Shown here in pieces: positions 8,480 to 17,629 of a stretch of 43,049 nucleotides of DNA. Both the position numbers and the translations under genes were made by a program. Below the pieces are notes generated by a model that searched no databases, was not told the origin of the DNA, and saw only the letters and a list, made by a program, of their open reading frames with translations. Position 1 is the first letter of the stretch. Every line of letters starts with the position of its first letter. The DNA is from Candidatus Solincola daggyaiensis (GTDB lineage Bacteria > Actinomycetota > Geothermincolia > Geothermincolales > RBG-13-55-18), in contig JACVJD010000014.1 in NCBI GenBank assembly GCA_015711825.1, positions 1 to 43,049 of the forward strand, read 5' to 3'.

Positions 8480-10456
8480 TTACCGGTCCTCGATCACCAC
8501 TCGGTTGGTACGCAAGGAAAGAGGCGCGAAGGGCTCTCCCCCGTCCTCGTAGAACTTGCCGAAGAACTCCACGTATTGAAGCCTCAGGGGGTGCACGAAA
8601 GCGCTGAGGAAGTTGATGGCCAGGTTGAAGGCGTGGCCGCCCAGAAGGATCACCGCCAGGAACACCACCCCCAGGATGGGGATGCCCAAGGTCATGGCGG
8701 CCATGCGGTTGACCACGCTGCCGATGGCCACCGTCGCCAGCCCGAGGGCATAGAGCCTCAGGTAGGAGGCCACGTCCCCGATGGTGCTCGCCAGCAGGCC
8801 GTACATGTTGTACAGGCCGCCGAAGAACTTTCCCGCCAGGCTCCTGCTCGCCACGTTGGAGAGGAATATGACCCCGGCGACCCCGGCCAGGGCGATGAAC
8901 GTGCCCGCAGACCTCAGGGCCTCCACCTTGACGCCGGCCCCCACCGCCATGACCGCGATCCCCAGCCATAGCAGCAGGGTGGTGCCCTGCTCGCAGAAGC
9001 CCAGCCACACGGAATTGTGGCGCATGTTGTCGTACATCTCGATGGCCACCCCGATGGAGATATGGATGAGCCCCAGGGCCGCGCACACCAGCATGATGGG
9101 AATGGGGTCGTTGAGGATGTCCAGGGTGCCGGGGAATTTCAAGAAGCCCGGCAGCGAATCCCCCTCGATGCCGAAGTAGCCCCGCGTGAAGATGCCCACC
9201 AGGATGGTGGCCATGCCGCAGTACATGAAGAGGCGGAAGAACCTGCGCGCGTTATCGCTCACGTCCAGCTTCTTCATGGCCAGCCAAAAGGCCAGGGTGA
9301 GGATCACGCCGTACCCCACGTCCCCGATGCACATACCGAAAAAGAGGATGAAAAAGGGCGCCACGAAGGGGGTGGGGTCGGTCTCGCTCATCCCCGGCAG
9401 CCCGAAGAGGTTGATCAGGGTCTCGGCAGGCTTGATGCGCCTGCGGTTCACCAGCAGGGTGGGCACGACCTCGCTCTCCCCCGGGGGCTCGAAATCCACC
9501 TCCAGGGGATGGCCCAGCTCCTCGAGCCCCTGCCTTATCTCCTCCCGGCGGCCTTCCTCCACCCAGCCCTGCAGGGCCACGGTGCGTGGCGTGTGCAGGA
9601 ACTTGCCCTTGACCTCCTCCTTCTGCAGGAGGTTTTCCAGGTATTCCTTAAGGGCCAGCAGCTTGGGCTTGAGGGGGAAGCGCGCCTTGATGCTTTCCTC
9701 CAGCTCCCTGCGCCTCTCGCGCGCCGCCTCCAGCTTTTCCTTGCTCAGGGAGAACTCCTCCGAAACCGTCCCCTCCCTATCTCCCAGTTCCACGTGCTCC
9801 AGCTCGAACTCGGAGGCCAGGGAGGCGAACTCGGCCGCGTCGTCGCGGTGAACCGCCGCCGCCAGGAAAGCCCTTTCCGCCCGCCTCTCTATGGTCTCAA
9901 AGACGCTGAGCGGACAGCGCGACTCCATTTCCCTTTCCCAGTCCGCGAGATGCTGGTGCGGCAACACGCCGAGGTGCAGATCCACCGTTCCCAGCCCGTA
10001 GGCTAACCCCAGGGGATAATCCAGTTCCTTCCATGGATCCAGGATCTCCAGGTCTCCTTCCAGGCGGGAGATGTCCGATTCCACCTTCCTGAGCTCGATA
10101 TCCAGGTCCTCCAGCTCATGGTACAGTCCCGGAAGCTCTATCTCCCCCTCCACCGCGAGGAACTCCTCCAGGGTGAGGTGCACCTTCTGCTGCAGAAAGC
10201 CGGAGATGAGCCCCGTCTTGGCCTCCTCGAAGCGCTCGAAGAGCTGGAGGATGAACTCCGTCCTCGCCAGCGCCAGCCGCAGCTGGCGGGTTTCGGGCTC
10301 GAAGGGCTTGACGCCTATATCGGCTTCGGCTCCGCCGCCGTCCAGGTCCAGCTCCACCAGGTGGACCGCCCCCATGCGGTGAAGCTTGTTCACCAGCTCC
10401 TCCCCGGCATCCAGGGGCGCCAAAACCGACATCTTCTGCATCCTGGCTATGGGCAT
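8480..10456 (-). CDS. atpI: V/A-type ATPase subunit I (membrane stator, a-type)
   Basis: Subunit I is the stator counterpart of eukaryotic subunit a. Its membrane half forms the two ion half-channels against the K ring. The 658-residue product starts with the conserved form MPIARMQKMSVLAPLDAGEELVNKLHRMGAVHL. It has a cytoplasmic half with long coiled coils (about 80-300) and a C-terminal half with about seven membrane segments, including FFILFFGMCIGDVGYGVIL and the functional segment LRLYALGLATVAIGSVVN, whose Arg faces the rotor Glu. Length is typical. ATG 10456 follows GGGAG. The gene is 30 bp after the G-like gene and 12 bp before atpK. Confidence 0.96.
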   Translation of the reverse strand: MPIARMQKMSVLAPLDAGEELVNKLHRMGAVHLVELDLDGGGAEADIGVKPFEPETRQLRLALARTEFILQLFERFEEAKTGLISGFLQQKVHLTLEEFLAVEGEIELPGLYHELEDLDIELRKVESDISRLEGDLEILDPWKELDYPLGLAYGLGTVDLHLGVLPHQHLADWEREMESRCPLSVFETIERRAERAFLAAAVHRDDAAEFASLASEFELEHVELGDREGTVSEEFSLSKEKLEAARERRRELEESIKARFPLKPKLLALKEYLENLLQKEEVKGKFLHTPRTVALQGWVEEGRREEIRQGLEELGHPLEVDFEPPGESEVVPTLLVNRRRIKPAETLINLFGLPGMSETDPTPFVAPFFILFFGMCIGDVGYGVILTLAFWLAMKKLDVSDNARRFFRLFMYCGMATILVGIFTRGYFGIEGDSLPGFLKFPGTLDILNDPIPIMLVCAALGLIHISIGVAIEMYDNMRHNSVWLGFCEQGTTLLLWLGIAVMAVGAGVKVEALRSAGTFIALAGVAGVIFLSNVASRSLAGKFFGGLYNMYGLLASTIGDVASYLRLYALGLATVAIGSVVNRMAAMTLGIPILGVVFLAVILLGGHAFNLAINFLSAFVHPLRLQYVEFFGKFYEDGGEPFAPLSLRTNRVVIEDR

Positions 10457-10486
10457 GCCGGACTCCCTTTATCTCGCAAGCTGCTC

Positions 10487-10843
10487 CTACCAGCCCTGCT
10501 CGAGTCTCTCGACGATATAGCACACCGCCGCCTCGCGCTTACCGGTCACGGACTTCCGCAAATCCACCGCCTCTTTTTCGTATCTCTCCTTGAGTTCGCG
10601 GGCGCCGGCCTCGGCTTCCTCGAGTATCCTCCTCATCTCCGCCTCGCCCTCGGAGCGGGCCCTCGATTCCGCCTCTTCCTTGGCCCTTGCCGCCTTCTCG
10701 CGCGCCGCGGTTATCCTCTCCTCCGCCCTCCTGCGGTAGTCATCGAGCGTGCTCGCGGCCTCGTCCTCGGCCTTTTTTACCCTCGCCAGCTTTTCCGCCA
10801 TGGAGCCCATCTCAACCGCCTTCCCGACCTGATCGGAAGCCAT
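10487..10843 (-). CDS. atpH: V/A-type ATPase G/H-like coiled-coil subunit (peripheral stalk)
   Basis: This 118-residue protein is almost entirely one charged coiled coil (KKAEDEAASTLDDYRRRAEERITAAREKAARAKEEAESRA). That is the hallmark of the small peripheral-stalk subunit called G in Thermus, H in archaea and NtpF in Enterococcus, which pairs with subunit E. First place in the operon, before atpI, is where it belongs. ATG 10843 has no clear ribosome binding site. ATG 10810 (residue 12) has AAGGCGG before it and gives a more usual N-terminus, so the protein may start there. Sequence identity within this family is low, so the call rests mainly on position and coiled-coil character. Confidence 0.85.
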   Translation of the reverse strand: MASDQVGKAVEMGSMAEKLARVKKAEDEAASTLDDYRRRAEERITAAREKAARAKEEAESRARSEGEAEMRRILEEAEAGARELKERYEKEAVDLRKSVTGKREAAVCYIVERLEQGW

Positions 10844-10963
10844 TACAGCTGCTCACGCCAGCGCAGACGATGCGGATTTCTCCCCTCATGCCGTCGCGCG
10901 CTCGAACTTTGTTACCCGGCGATAAATTTTTCGGAGCCTGAAAAAATATTTTAGGCCGCGCTA

Positions 10964-10992
10964 ATTTTATATTCTCGCCCCTCTGTTTTCAA
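10964..10992 (-). promoter_or_regulatory. Promoter of the V-type ATPase operon
   Basis: On the minus strand TTGAAA (10987-10992) and TAAAAT (10964-10969) are separated by exactly 17 bp, in an AT-rich patch that stands out from its surroundings. The predicted transcript begins about 110 nt before the first ATPase gene. The 359 bp between the ATPase operon and the TrkA cluster (10844-11202) hold this promoter and nothing else that I recognise. Confidence 0.6.
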
Positions 10993-11202
10993 GCAATCGG
11001 GGTCAATTCTTTCGGCTCCTCTCTTGAGGGCACGGGCAAAGGAGCGCCGCGACAGCATAGCGGTCGGGATAAAGGCCGTTAAGGTATGGAGGCATGCTCG
11101 AGGTCAGGCCGTCGCTTTCCCGCATCCCGCAAAGCATATTCGCGTCCTTTGGTTGCAAGAACCCCGTTTCGCCCCTCCCGCCGACGCTCCACCCCCTCGC
11201 CT

Positions 11203-11850
11203 TCAGGAGGTGAGGATGCGCTTGAGCTCGCCCTCCAGCTCGGGCTCGGTGACCGCGATGACCGTGTCCCCCGGCTGCAGACGCGACCCTCCCTGGGGGA
11301 TGACCACCTCGTCCCCCCTCACGATGGACACCAGCACGCACCCCGCGGGCAGCCCAAGATCCCGCAGGGGAACGCTGCAAGAAGAGCAACGGTCATGCGG
11401 CAGGTCCAGCTCCACCACCGCCAGCTTCCCCTTTTTCAAGGTGTGCAGGGTTATGATGTCCCCCACGGTAGTGCGCTCCTCGATGAGCTGCGCGATGACC
11501 GTGGTGCTGGAGATGGCGTCCACTCCCAGGAGGTTGAAGATACGCTCGTTCTTGGGGTTGTTGACCCTGGCCACCGTCCTGGGGACCTGGAAATAGGTCC
11601 TGGCGAGCTGGCACGCCACCAGGTTGTCGTCATCGTCGCCGGTGACGGCCGCGAATACCTCCGCGCCCCCCACGTCGGCCTCTTCCTGGTAGCGCAGGTC
11701 GCACCCGTCTCCCTGGATGACCACCGCGGAGGTCTCCACCGCCAGCCTTTCACAGAGCTCGCGGTCGCGCTCGATCACCGCCACCTGGTGGCCCTTTCCC
11801 CCCAGCAACTCGGCCAGAAAGGAGCCCACCTTTCCGCCGCCCATGATCAC
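11203..11850 (-). CDS. trkA: TrkA-family K+ regulatory protein (KTN-RCK), last of cluster
   Basis: TrkA proteins bind NAD(H) and nucleotides and gate the membrane part of K+ channels and transporters. The 215-residue product has a Rossmann start, IMGGGKVGSFLAELL, an acidic residue after strand 2 (VIERD), a conserved TGDDDDNLVA segment, and a C-terminal TrkA_C domain (about 135-215, ending PGDTVIAVTEPELEGELKRIL). GTG 11850 cuts the first strand short. In-frame ATA at 11859 would give the full IRIVIMGGGKVG and overlaps the upstream stop as ATAA, with GGGGAGG nine bases before it. No channel gene is nearby. Confidence 0.93.
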   Translation of the reverse strand: MIMGGGKVGSFLAELLGGKGHQVAVIERDRELCERLAVETSAVVIQGDGCDLRYQEEADVGGAEVFAAVTGDDDDNLVACQLARTYFQVPRTVARVNNPKNERIFNLLGVDAISSTTVIAQLIEERTTVGDIITLHTLKKGKLAVVELDLPHDRCSSCSVPLRDLGLPAGCVLVSIVRGDEVVIPQGGSRLQPGDTVIAVTEPELEGELKRILTS

Positions 11851-11855
11851 TATCC

Positions 11856-13319
11856 TTATGGCCCCTCACCTCCCCTTTGCGAGAGCCCCGCCGCGAGGCC
11901 ACGCGCCAGCCGCGCCTTGGCCCTGGCCACCTGCGCCGCCGCCGGCCAGCCGCCGGCGGTTATCCTCCTCACCCTCCCGATCCTTCCGGACAGCACCGCG
12001 GCCACCATCAGGTCGCCTTCCTCCAATCGCGCCTCGCGCTCCGCCGGCACCATCACGCCTCCACGGCCGATAAGCCCCACCCTGAGCAGTTCCTCCTTCT
12101 CCAGCCATCCCACCTTCCTGCCTCCGAAGCGTGCGGGGCAGGTGAACTCGGTGACCAGCACGCGGTTGTTGGCGGTCCAGGCGATGATGTTGAGCCTGTC
12201 AGGCACCATGCGCTTCATAAAGCGCTCCGCCAGGATGGAGGTCCCGCAGAAATAGTTAATATCCAGCGCCTGGAAGGTCTTCTCCTTGTCGGGGTTATAC
12301 AGCCTCGAGACCACCCTCTCCACTCCGAAAATCCTCCTCGCGACCTCCGCGGCCATGAGATTGGTGTTGTCGTAATTGGTCAAGGCGGCGAAAACGTCGG
12401 CCTGCTCGATGCCCGCCTGCTTAAGGGTATCCAGGTCGAAGGCAAACCCCTTTACGGCCTCTCCTTGAAAGGACTTGCTGAGGCGCGCGAAGGATTCGCG
12501 ATCCCGGTCGATGACCGTCACGCGGTACCCGTCCAGGGAGAGCATCTCGGAGAGCTGAGCCCCCACCCGTCCGCATCCCGCCACCACCACCCGCCAGCTC
12601 GCATGCGCCCGGCCTGCTCGCCCCACGGTAGCAACGCTCCCCTCCGGCCCGCGACCTCCGCCCCCCGCAAGGGGCGCGATCCTCTCCGCGTAAACCTTGT
12701 CGCCCGCGTTCACCGCCATCACCAGGCGGTCTCCGGGCAGGATGAGGGTGTCGCGGGAGAAAAACACCGGCTTATCCCCCCGCACCAGGGCCATCAACCG
12801 GGCCGCGCCCGGGGCTCGAAGCCCCTCGATATCCATCCGCCTCGCCCCTTCGCCCACCTCAAGCTCCACCACCTTAGCGCCTCCGGGCCATTCCGCGTGG
12901 GTTATCATCCCTCCCGCGGTCACGAAACGGTGAAAGATATCGGCGATTATGGTGCTGCCGCAGATGTAATCGATGCCCATGGCGCGGTAGGTGAGCTCCT
13001 TGTCCGGGTTATACACACGGGCGATGACCCTCGGTACCCCGAAGATGCCCGCGGCTATCTCCGAGGCCATGAGGTTGGTGTTGTCGTAGTTGGTGACGGC
13101 GGCGAAGGCATCCGCCTCCTCGATGCCCGCCTCCCTGAGCATCTTTTCGTCGAAGGCCATCCCGGCCATGGTCTCGCCGTTGAAGGAAACGCCCAGACGC
13201 TCGAAGGACCGGGGGTCGCGGTCGATGACCACCACGTTATGGCCTTCAAGGGAAAGCGCCTGCGCGACCTGGGAACCTACCCTGCCGCAACCGGCGATTA
13301 TCGCCCGCATGGGCATCAC
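11856..13319 (-). CDS. Tandem TrkA protein with two KTN-RCK modules
   Basis: The 487-residue product carries two full TrkA units. The first has GCGRVG at 10-15, VIDRD after strand 2, and TNYDNTNLMA at 77-86, with a TrkA_C domain to about 212. A Gly-rich linker (about 215-240) follows. The second has GCGRVG at 248-253, again VIDRD and TNYDNTNLMA, and a TrkA_C domain to about 460, then a basic Ala/Arg-rich tail. The near-identical motifs show an internal duplication. This layout equals two RCK domains in one chain, as in E. coli TrkA. GTG 13319 directly follows the upstream TGA; ATG 13316 and ATG 13310 are alternatives. Confidence 0.92.
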   Translation of the reverse strand: MMPMRAIIAGCGRVGSQVAQALSLEGHNVVVIDRDPRSFERLGVSFNGETMAGMAFDEKMLREAGIEEADAFAAVTNYDNTNLMASEIAAGIFGVPRVIARVYNPDKELTYRAMGIDYICGSTIIADIFHRFVTAGGMITHAEWPGGAKVVELEVGEGARRMDIEGLRAPGAARLMALVRGDKPVFFSRDTLILPGDRLVMAVNAGDKVYAERIAPLAGGGGRGPEGSVATVGRAGRAHASWRVVVAGCGRVGAQLSEMLSLDGYRVTVIDRDRESFARLSKSFQGEAVKGFAFDLDTLKQAGIEQADVFAALTNYDNTNLMAAEVARRIFGVERVVSRLYNPDKEKTFQALDINYFCGTSILAERFMKRMVPDRLNIIAWTANNRVLVTEFTCPARFGGRKVGWLEKEELLRVGLIGRGGVMVPAEREARLEEGDLMVAAVLSGRIGRVRRITAGGWPAAAQVARAKARLARGLAAGLSQRGGEGP

Positions 13320-13982
13320 TCACTCTATATCCAGGATCTTTCTCAACTCATCCACCCTTTCGGGTTCGGAGATGAAAAGGATCTTATCTCCCGCCAACAG
13401 CGTCAAGTCACCCCTGGGGATGAGGATGCGGCGGTCCCTCAACACCGTGGCCACCAGCGTTTTAGGGGGAAGCTCGATGTCCCGTAGATTCATGCCCACC
13501 GCCCCGCTTCCCTCCTTGAGGACGATCTCCTCCACCACCAGGTTCTCGCGCCTCAGCTTAAGCAGGGTCACCATCTCGCCCAAGGTGAGCTCCTCCTGTA
13601 CCAGCTGCACGATGATGGAGGCGCTGCAGACGGCCTCGTCCACCCCCCAATCAGCGGTGAACAGCCACTCGTTCTTGGGGTTGTTCACGCGGGCGAAGAC
13701 CATGGGCACGCCGTATTCGAACTTGGCGAGATAGGAGATGACCAGGTTATCCTCGTCGTCGCCCGTGACCGCGGCCACCACGTCGGCTCCCGCCGTTCCC
13801 GCCGCGTCCAGGACCGAGGGCTCGCAGGCATCGCCGTGCAGGATCGACGCGCGCGGGAATTTCTCCCTCAACTCCTCCACCCTGTCCCGGCGCTTCTCCA
13901 CCACCACCACCTCATGATCGTCCTTCAGCGACGACAGGAGGTGAAGGCCCACCATTCCTCCGCCCAGCACGATAATGCGCAT
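13320..13982 (-). CDS. trkA: TrkA-family K+ regulatory protein (KTN-RCK)
   Basis: A single KTN-RCK protein of 220 residues. It starts MRIIVLGGGMVGLHLL with the Rossmann Gly pattern, then VVVEKRRDR after strand 2, TGDDEDNLVISYLAK, and a TrkA_C domain at about 135-220 ending LLAGDKILFISEPERVDELRKIL. I chose ATG 13982 because GAGGGG lies six bases upstream. ATG 13988 would put the start directly on the ribosome binding site. The gene follows the previous TrkA gene by 10 bp and abuts the tandem TrkA gene, so they are one transcription unit. It resembles the 11203-11850 product more than the tandem one (both keep TGDD-DNLV). Confidence 0.93.
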   Translation of the reverse strand: MRIIVLGGGMVGLHLLSSLKDDHEVVVVEKRRDRVEELREKFPRASILHGDACEPSVLDAAGTAGADVVAAVTGDDEDNLVISYLAKFEYGVPMVFARVNNPKNEWLFTADWGVDEAVCSASIIVQLVQEELTLGEMVTLLKLRRENLVVEEIVLKEGSGAVGMNLRDIELPPKTLVATVLRDRRILIPRGDLTLLAGDKILFISEPERVDELRKILDIE

Positions 13983-13992
13983 CTTCATCCCC

Positions 13993-14643
13993 TCACTTCA
14001 GGCCCAAGAGGCGCTCCAGCTTGCCCTGGCTCTCCTTGGCCACCGCGATGTAGAGTACATCTCCCTGCTTGAAAATGGTGCCCGCGGTGGCGAGGATGGT
14101 GCCCGTGCCCCTGGTCACGCACACCACCTGCACCTCCATGGGGACGTTGAGGTCGGCGGCGCTGCGACCCGCGAGGTGGGCCGGGACCTCCAACCTCACC
14201 ATGTCCACCTCGCCGTTGCCGAACTGGTACTCGCTGTCTAGCTCGCCGTGGGAGATGTAGCTCAGCATGCGGTGACCGGACCACGCCACGCTGGCGACGG
14301 TGGGGATGTTCAGGCGCTTGTAGATCTCCGCCCGGCGCGGGTCGTAGATGCGGGTGATGACCCTGGGGACGCGGAAGTGCTCTTTCGCCAGGCGAGCGCT
14401 GACGATGTTGCTGTTGTCGCCGCTGGTCACCGAGACGAAGGCGTCCGCCTCCTCGATGCCCGCCTCCAGCAAGGCGTCGCGGTCGAAAACCACTCCCTTG
14501 ATCCTCCTGCCCGAGAAACCCTCCCAGAGGTTTTCGAAGGCCTCGGGGTCCTTGTCGATCACCGCCACGCTGTGGCCTTCGCGCTCGAGCATATAGGCCA
14601 GGTAGGAACCCACCCGACCGCACCCGCCTATGACCACGTGCAT
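13993..14643 (-). CDS. trkA: TrkA-family K+ regulatory protein (KTN-RCK), first of cluster
   Basis: A single KTN-RCK protein of 216 residues. It begins MHVVIGGCGRVGSYLAYML, has VIDKD after strand 2, TSGDNSNIVSARLA, and a C-terminal TrkA_C domain (about 130-216) ending FKQGDVLYIAVAKESQGKLERLL. GGTGAGG lies just before ATG 14643. It is the first of four adjacent TrkA genes with gaps of 10 bp or less, and it lies 126 bp after the P-type ATPase gene on the same strand. The Cys in GGCGRVG places it nearer to the modules of the tandem gene. It may serve a Trk/Ktr channel encoded elsewhere; none is in this window. Confidence 0.92.
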   Translation of the reverse strand: MHVVIGGCGRVGSYLAYMLEREGHSVAVIDKDPEAFENLWEGFSGRRIKGVVFDRDALLEAGIEEADAFVSVTSGDNSNIVSARLAKEHFRVPRVITRIYDPRRAEIYKRLNIPTVASVAWSGHRMLSYISHGELDSEYQFGNGEVDMVRLEVPAHLAGRSAADLNVPMEVQVVCVTRGTGTILATAGTIFKQGDVLYIAVAKESQGKLERLLGLK

Positions 14644-14769
14644 ATCCTCACCCCCTATTCAAGGATCCCGCGGCCGTAAATCCCGGGCCGCCAGGCCTTC
14701 GGCACACGTGCATGGTCCGTATAAGTCGATAGTAGCACCCGCCACGGCAAAACCACAGCTCACACCAGG

Positions 14770-17553
14770 TCACGTTTCTCTCCCTTTCTTGCGGCGGCGC
14801 AGGTAAGCACGCAGGATCAGCTTGCGTATCTCGTCCGCGAACATGCATACGGGTATGAAGGGCACCAGGAAAAGCCAGTCCGACCAGGAGATGGGCGCGG
14901 TCTCGAAGGCCTTGTTGAGGAAGGGCACATATACGATGAGCGCCTGCAGCGACAGCTCGCTGAAGATGCCCAGGAGATAAAGGCGGTTGGTGGTGAGGCC
15001 GGCCCGGAATACCGACTCCACGGTGGTGCGGCAGGCGAAGCCGTTGCCGATCTGGGTCATCACGATCCCGGTCAGGGACATGGTGGTGGCCTTGACGTAG
15101 GTTATGGGGTCGGCCTCCTTGATCCTCCAAAGCGCGTCACCCCACTTCCACCCGAACATGTAGAGGTATCCCAGCATGCACGCCAGCGCCTCCAGCGGTC
15201 CCAGGAATCCGTATGCCCGCAGCAGCACCCGCAGGTTGAGCAGCCTCTCCTCCTTGGGCCGGGGAGGCCTTTCCATGATGCCCGGCTCCGGCCGCTCCGT
15301 GCCCAGGGCCAGGGCGGGCAGAAGGTCGGTCCCCAGGTCCACCGCCAATATCTGGATGATGGTCAGCGGCAGGGGGATCTTGAACATCACGAAGAGGATA
15401 AAGGGAACGATCTCGGGGATGTTGGAGGCCAGGATGTAGGTGATGAAGCGCCGGATGTTGTCGAAGATGGCGCGCCCTTCCTCCACCGCCGCCACGATGG
15501 AGGCGAAGTTGTCGTCCACCAGGATCATCTCCGCCGCCTCCTTGGCCACGTCGGTGCCGGTTATCCCCATGGCCACCCCGATATCCGCCGCCTTGAGGGC
15601 GGGGGCGTCGTTCACCCCGTCCCCGGTCATGGCCACCACCTCGCCCATGCTCTTCAGGGCCAGAGCGATACGCATCTTATGCTCGGGAGAGACACGGGCG
15701 AAGAGCACTTCCTCCCCGCGCAGATGCTCCACCAGCTCCTGGTCGGACATGTTGTCGAGATCGAAACCGGTGATGATGCGCGGCGGGCCCTGCACCAGCC
15801 CGATACGGCGGGCGATGGACTCGGCGGTGAGGCCGTAGTCCCCGGTGATCATGATCACCCGGATGCCGGCGGTACGGCACTTCCTTATCGCCTCCTCGAC
15901 CTCGGGGCGAGGAGGATCCATCATGGCGGCCAGGCCCAGGAAGGTCAGCTCGCGCTCGGTGCTCTCGATATCGTATTGGGCCATGGCCTGGGGAAGCTCC
16001 CGCCGCGCCATGGCCAAAACCCGCAGGGCGGAGCGCGCGTAGCGGTCGTTGACGCCGACGATGCGGTCGCGATCCTCGGGCCGCATCTCGCGCACCCCTT
16101 CCTCGGTGAGGATGTGGGTGCAGCGCTCCACCACCGCTCCCGGCGCCCCCTTGCAGAAAGCCGTCTTTCCCCCTTCGCCCTCGCAGATCACCGTCATCAT
16201 CTTGCGCGTGGAATCGAAGGGGAGCTCCGCGACGCGCCTCCATCTCCCCTCGCTCTCCTCGGGATCGACCCCGCCCTTCTTCCCCACCACTATCAGCGCC
16301 CCTTCGGTGGGGTCGCCGATGATGCGGTAGGCGCCCTCTTCCTCCCCCGCCACCAGGCGCGAGTTGTTGCACAACACCGCGGCCTCCAGGAGCGGGCGGA
16401 GCCTTTCCACCTGCTCCTTCGAGAGCTTCCTCTGTTTCTTGCCGTTGCCCGCCACGGTGAATTCGCCCACCGGCGCGTAGCCCACCCCCCCCACCGCCAA
16501 CTCCATCCAAGGGGTCCAAAGCGACCGTACCGTCATCTCGTTCTGGGTAAGGGTGCCGGTCTTGTCGGTACAGATGACGGTGGTGGATCCCAGGGTCTCC
16601 ACGCTGGAGAGCTTTTTCACCAGGGCATTGCGTTTGGCCATGCGCTGGGTGGCCATGGCCAGGGAGAGGGTGACGGTGGGAAGCAGCCCCTCGGGAACGT
16701 TGGCGACGATGATGCCGATGGCGAAGATGAGGTTGTCGGTGAAGGGGAGCTTCACCACGTATTGGCCCAGGAGGAAAAAGAGCACCCCTAGGCCCAGGGC
16801 CAGCACCGCCACGAACTTGGTGATGCGCTTCATCTGCAACTGGATGGGGGACTCCTCCTCCTCCACCGACTGGGTCATGGCCGCTATCTTCCCGAACTCG
16901 GTGTCCATGCCCGTGGCGTAGGCGATAGCCCTGCCGGTGCCGATGGCCACCGTGGTGCCCATGAACACCAGGTTGAGGATGTCGGTGCGGGAGAGGTTCT
17001 CCTCCAGCACGGGGTAGGCATTGCGACGCACCGCTTCCGACTCGCCGGTGAGGGCGGAGTTGTTGGTGCGCAGCTCGGCGCTGCTGATCAAACGCGCGTC
17101 CGCCGAGATATGATCCCCCTCGCGCAGGATCATGAGGTCGCCCGGGACCAGGTTTGCCGCCTCTATCTGTTGCTCCGTGCCGTCGCGGATCACCGTGGCC
17201 ATGGGCGGCAACATCTTTTTCAGGGCCTCGGTGGCCTTCTCGGCCTTGTATTCCTGGATGAAGGTGAAGATGGCGTTGATGAAGATGACGGCGATGATGG
17301 CGTATCCCAGCGCCGCCTGGTCGGCCACGAAGGAGAGCACCCCTCCTATCCACAACAGGATGGCGAAGAAGTGGGTGAAGTGGGAGAGAAGTTTCTTCCA
17401 CAACGGAACCCCGCGGACCTTGCGGATCTCGTTGGGCCCGTATTGCTCCAGGCGCCTCGCCGCCTCCTCGCCGCTGAGACCCTGAGGGGAGGTGTCCAGG
17501 GTTTTATAGACTTCCTCCGCGTTGAGCCTGTATATGTTCTCCAAGTCCTGCAT
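14770..17553 (-). CDS. P-type cation ATPase, Na,K-ATPase-like (P2C group)
   Basis: A 927-residue ion-pumping ATPase. It has an N-terminal cation-ATPase domain (1-60), the A domain with TGES (169-172), the phosphorylation site DKTGTLT at 330-336, KGAP in the nucleotide domain (468-471), TGDGVNDAP (643-651), and six C-terminal membrane helices. Its ion-site residues follow the animal Na,K-ATPase pattern: PEGLL in M4 (287-291), YILASNIPE in M5 (706-714) and DLGTD in M6 (739-743). SERCA-type pumps have PEGLP in M4 instead. I infer transport of Na+ and/or K+. ATG 17553 follows AGGAGGGTCC; an upstream in-frame ATG at 17589 lacks such a site. The neighbouring TrkA genes fit a role in Na+/K+ balance. 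Confidence 0.94.
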   Translation of the reverse strand: MQDLENIYRLNAEEVYKTLDTSPQGLSGEEAARRLEQYGPNEIRKVRGVPLWKKLLSHFTHFFAILLWIGGVLSFVADQAALGYAIIAVIFINAIFTFIQEYKAEKATEALKKMLPPMATVIRDGTEQQIEAANLVPGDLMILREGDHISADARLISSAELRTNNSALTGESEAVRRNAYPVLEENLSRTDILNLVFMGTTVAIGTGRAIAYATGMDTEFGKIAAMTQSVEEEESPIQLQMKRITKFVAVLALGLGVLFFLLGQYVVKLPFTDNLIFAIGIIVANVPEGLLPTVTLSLAMATQRMAKRNALVKKLSSVETLGSTTVICTDKTGTLTQNEMTVRSLWTPWMELAVGGVGYAPVGEFTVAGNGKKQRKLSKEQVERLRPLLEAAVLCNNSRLVAGEEEGAYRIIGDPTEGALIVVGKKGGVDPEESEGRWRRVAELPFDSTRKMMTVICEGEGGKTAFCKGAPGAVVERCTHILTEEGVREMRPEDRDRIVGVNDRYARSALRVLAMARRELPQAMAQYDIESTERELTFLGLAAMMDPPRPEVEEAIRKCRTAGIRVIMITGDYGLTAESIARRIGLVQGPPRIITGFDLDNMSDQELVEHLRGEEVLFARVSPEHKMRIALALKSMGEVVAMTGDGVNDAPALKAADIGVAMGITGTDVAKEAAEMILVDDNFASIVAAVEEGRAIFDNIRRFITYILASNIPEIVPFILFVMFKIPLPLTIIQILAVDLGTDLLPALALGTERPEPGIMERPPRPKEERLLNLRVLLRAYGFLGPLEALACMLGYLYMFGWKWGDALWRIKEADPITYVKATTMSLTGIVMTQIGNGFACRTTVESVFRAGLTTNRLYLLGIFSELSLQALIVYVPFLNKAFETAPISWSDWLFLVPFIPVCMFADEIRKLILRAYLRRRKKGRET

Positions 17554-17629
17554 GGACCCTCCTGATGCGGATGGAGCCGGCGGCAACACCTACCCCTTCG
17601 GCCGATCCGTCCCCGCGGCATTAACCACG

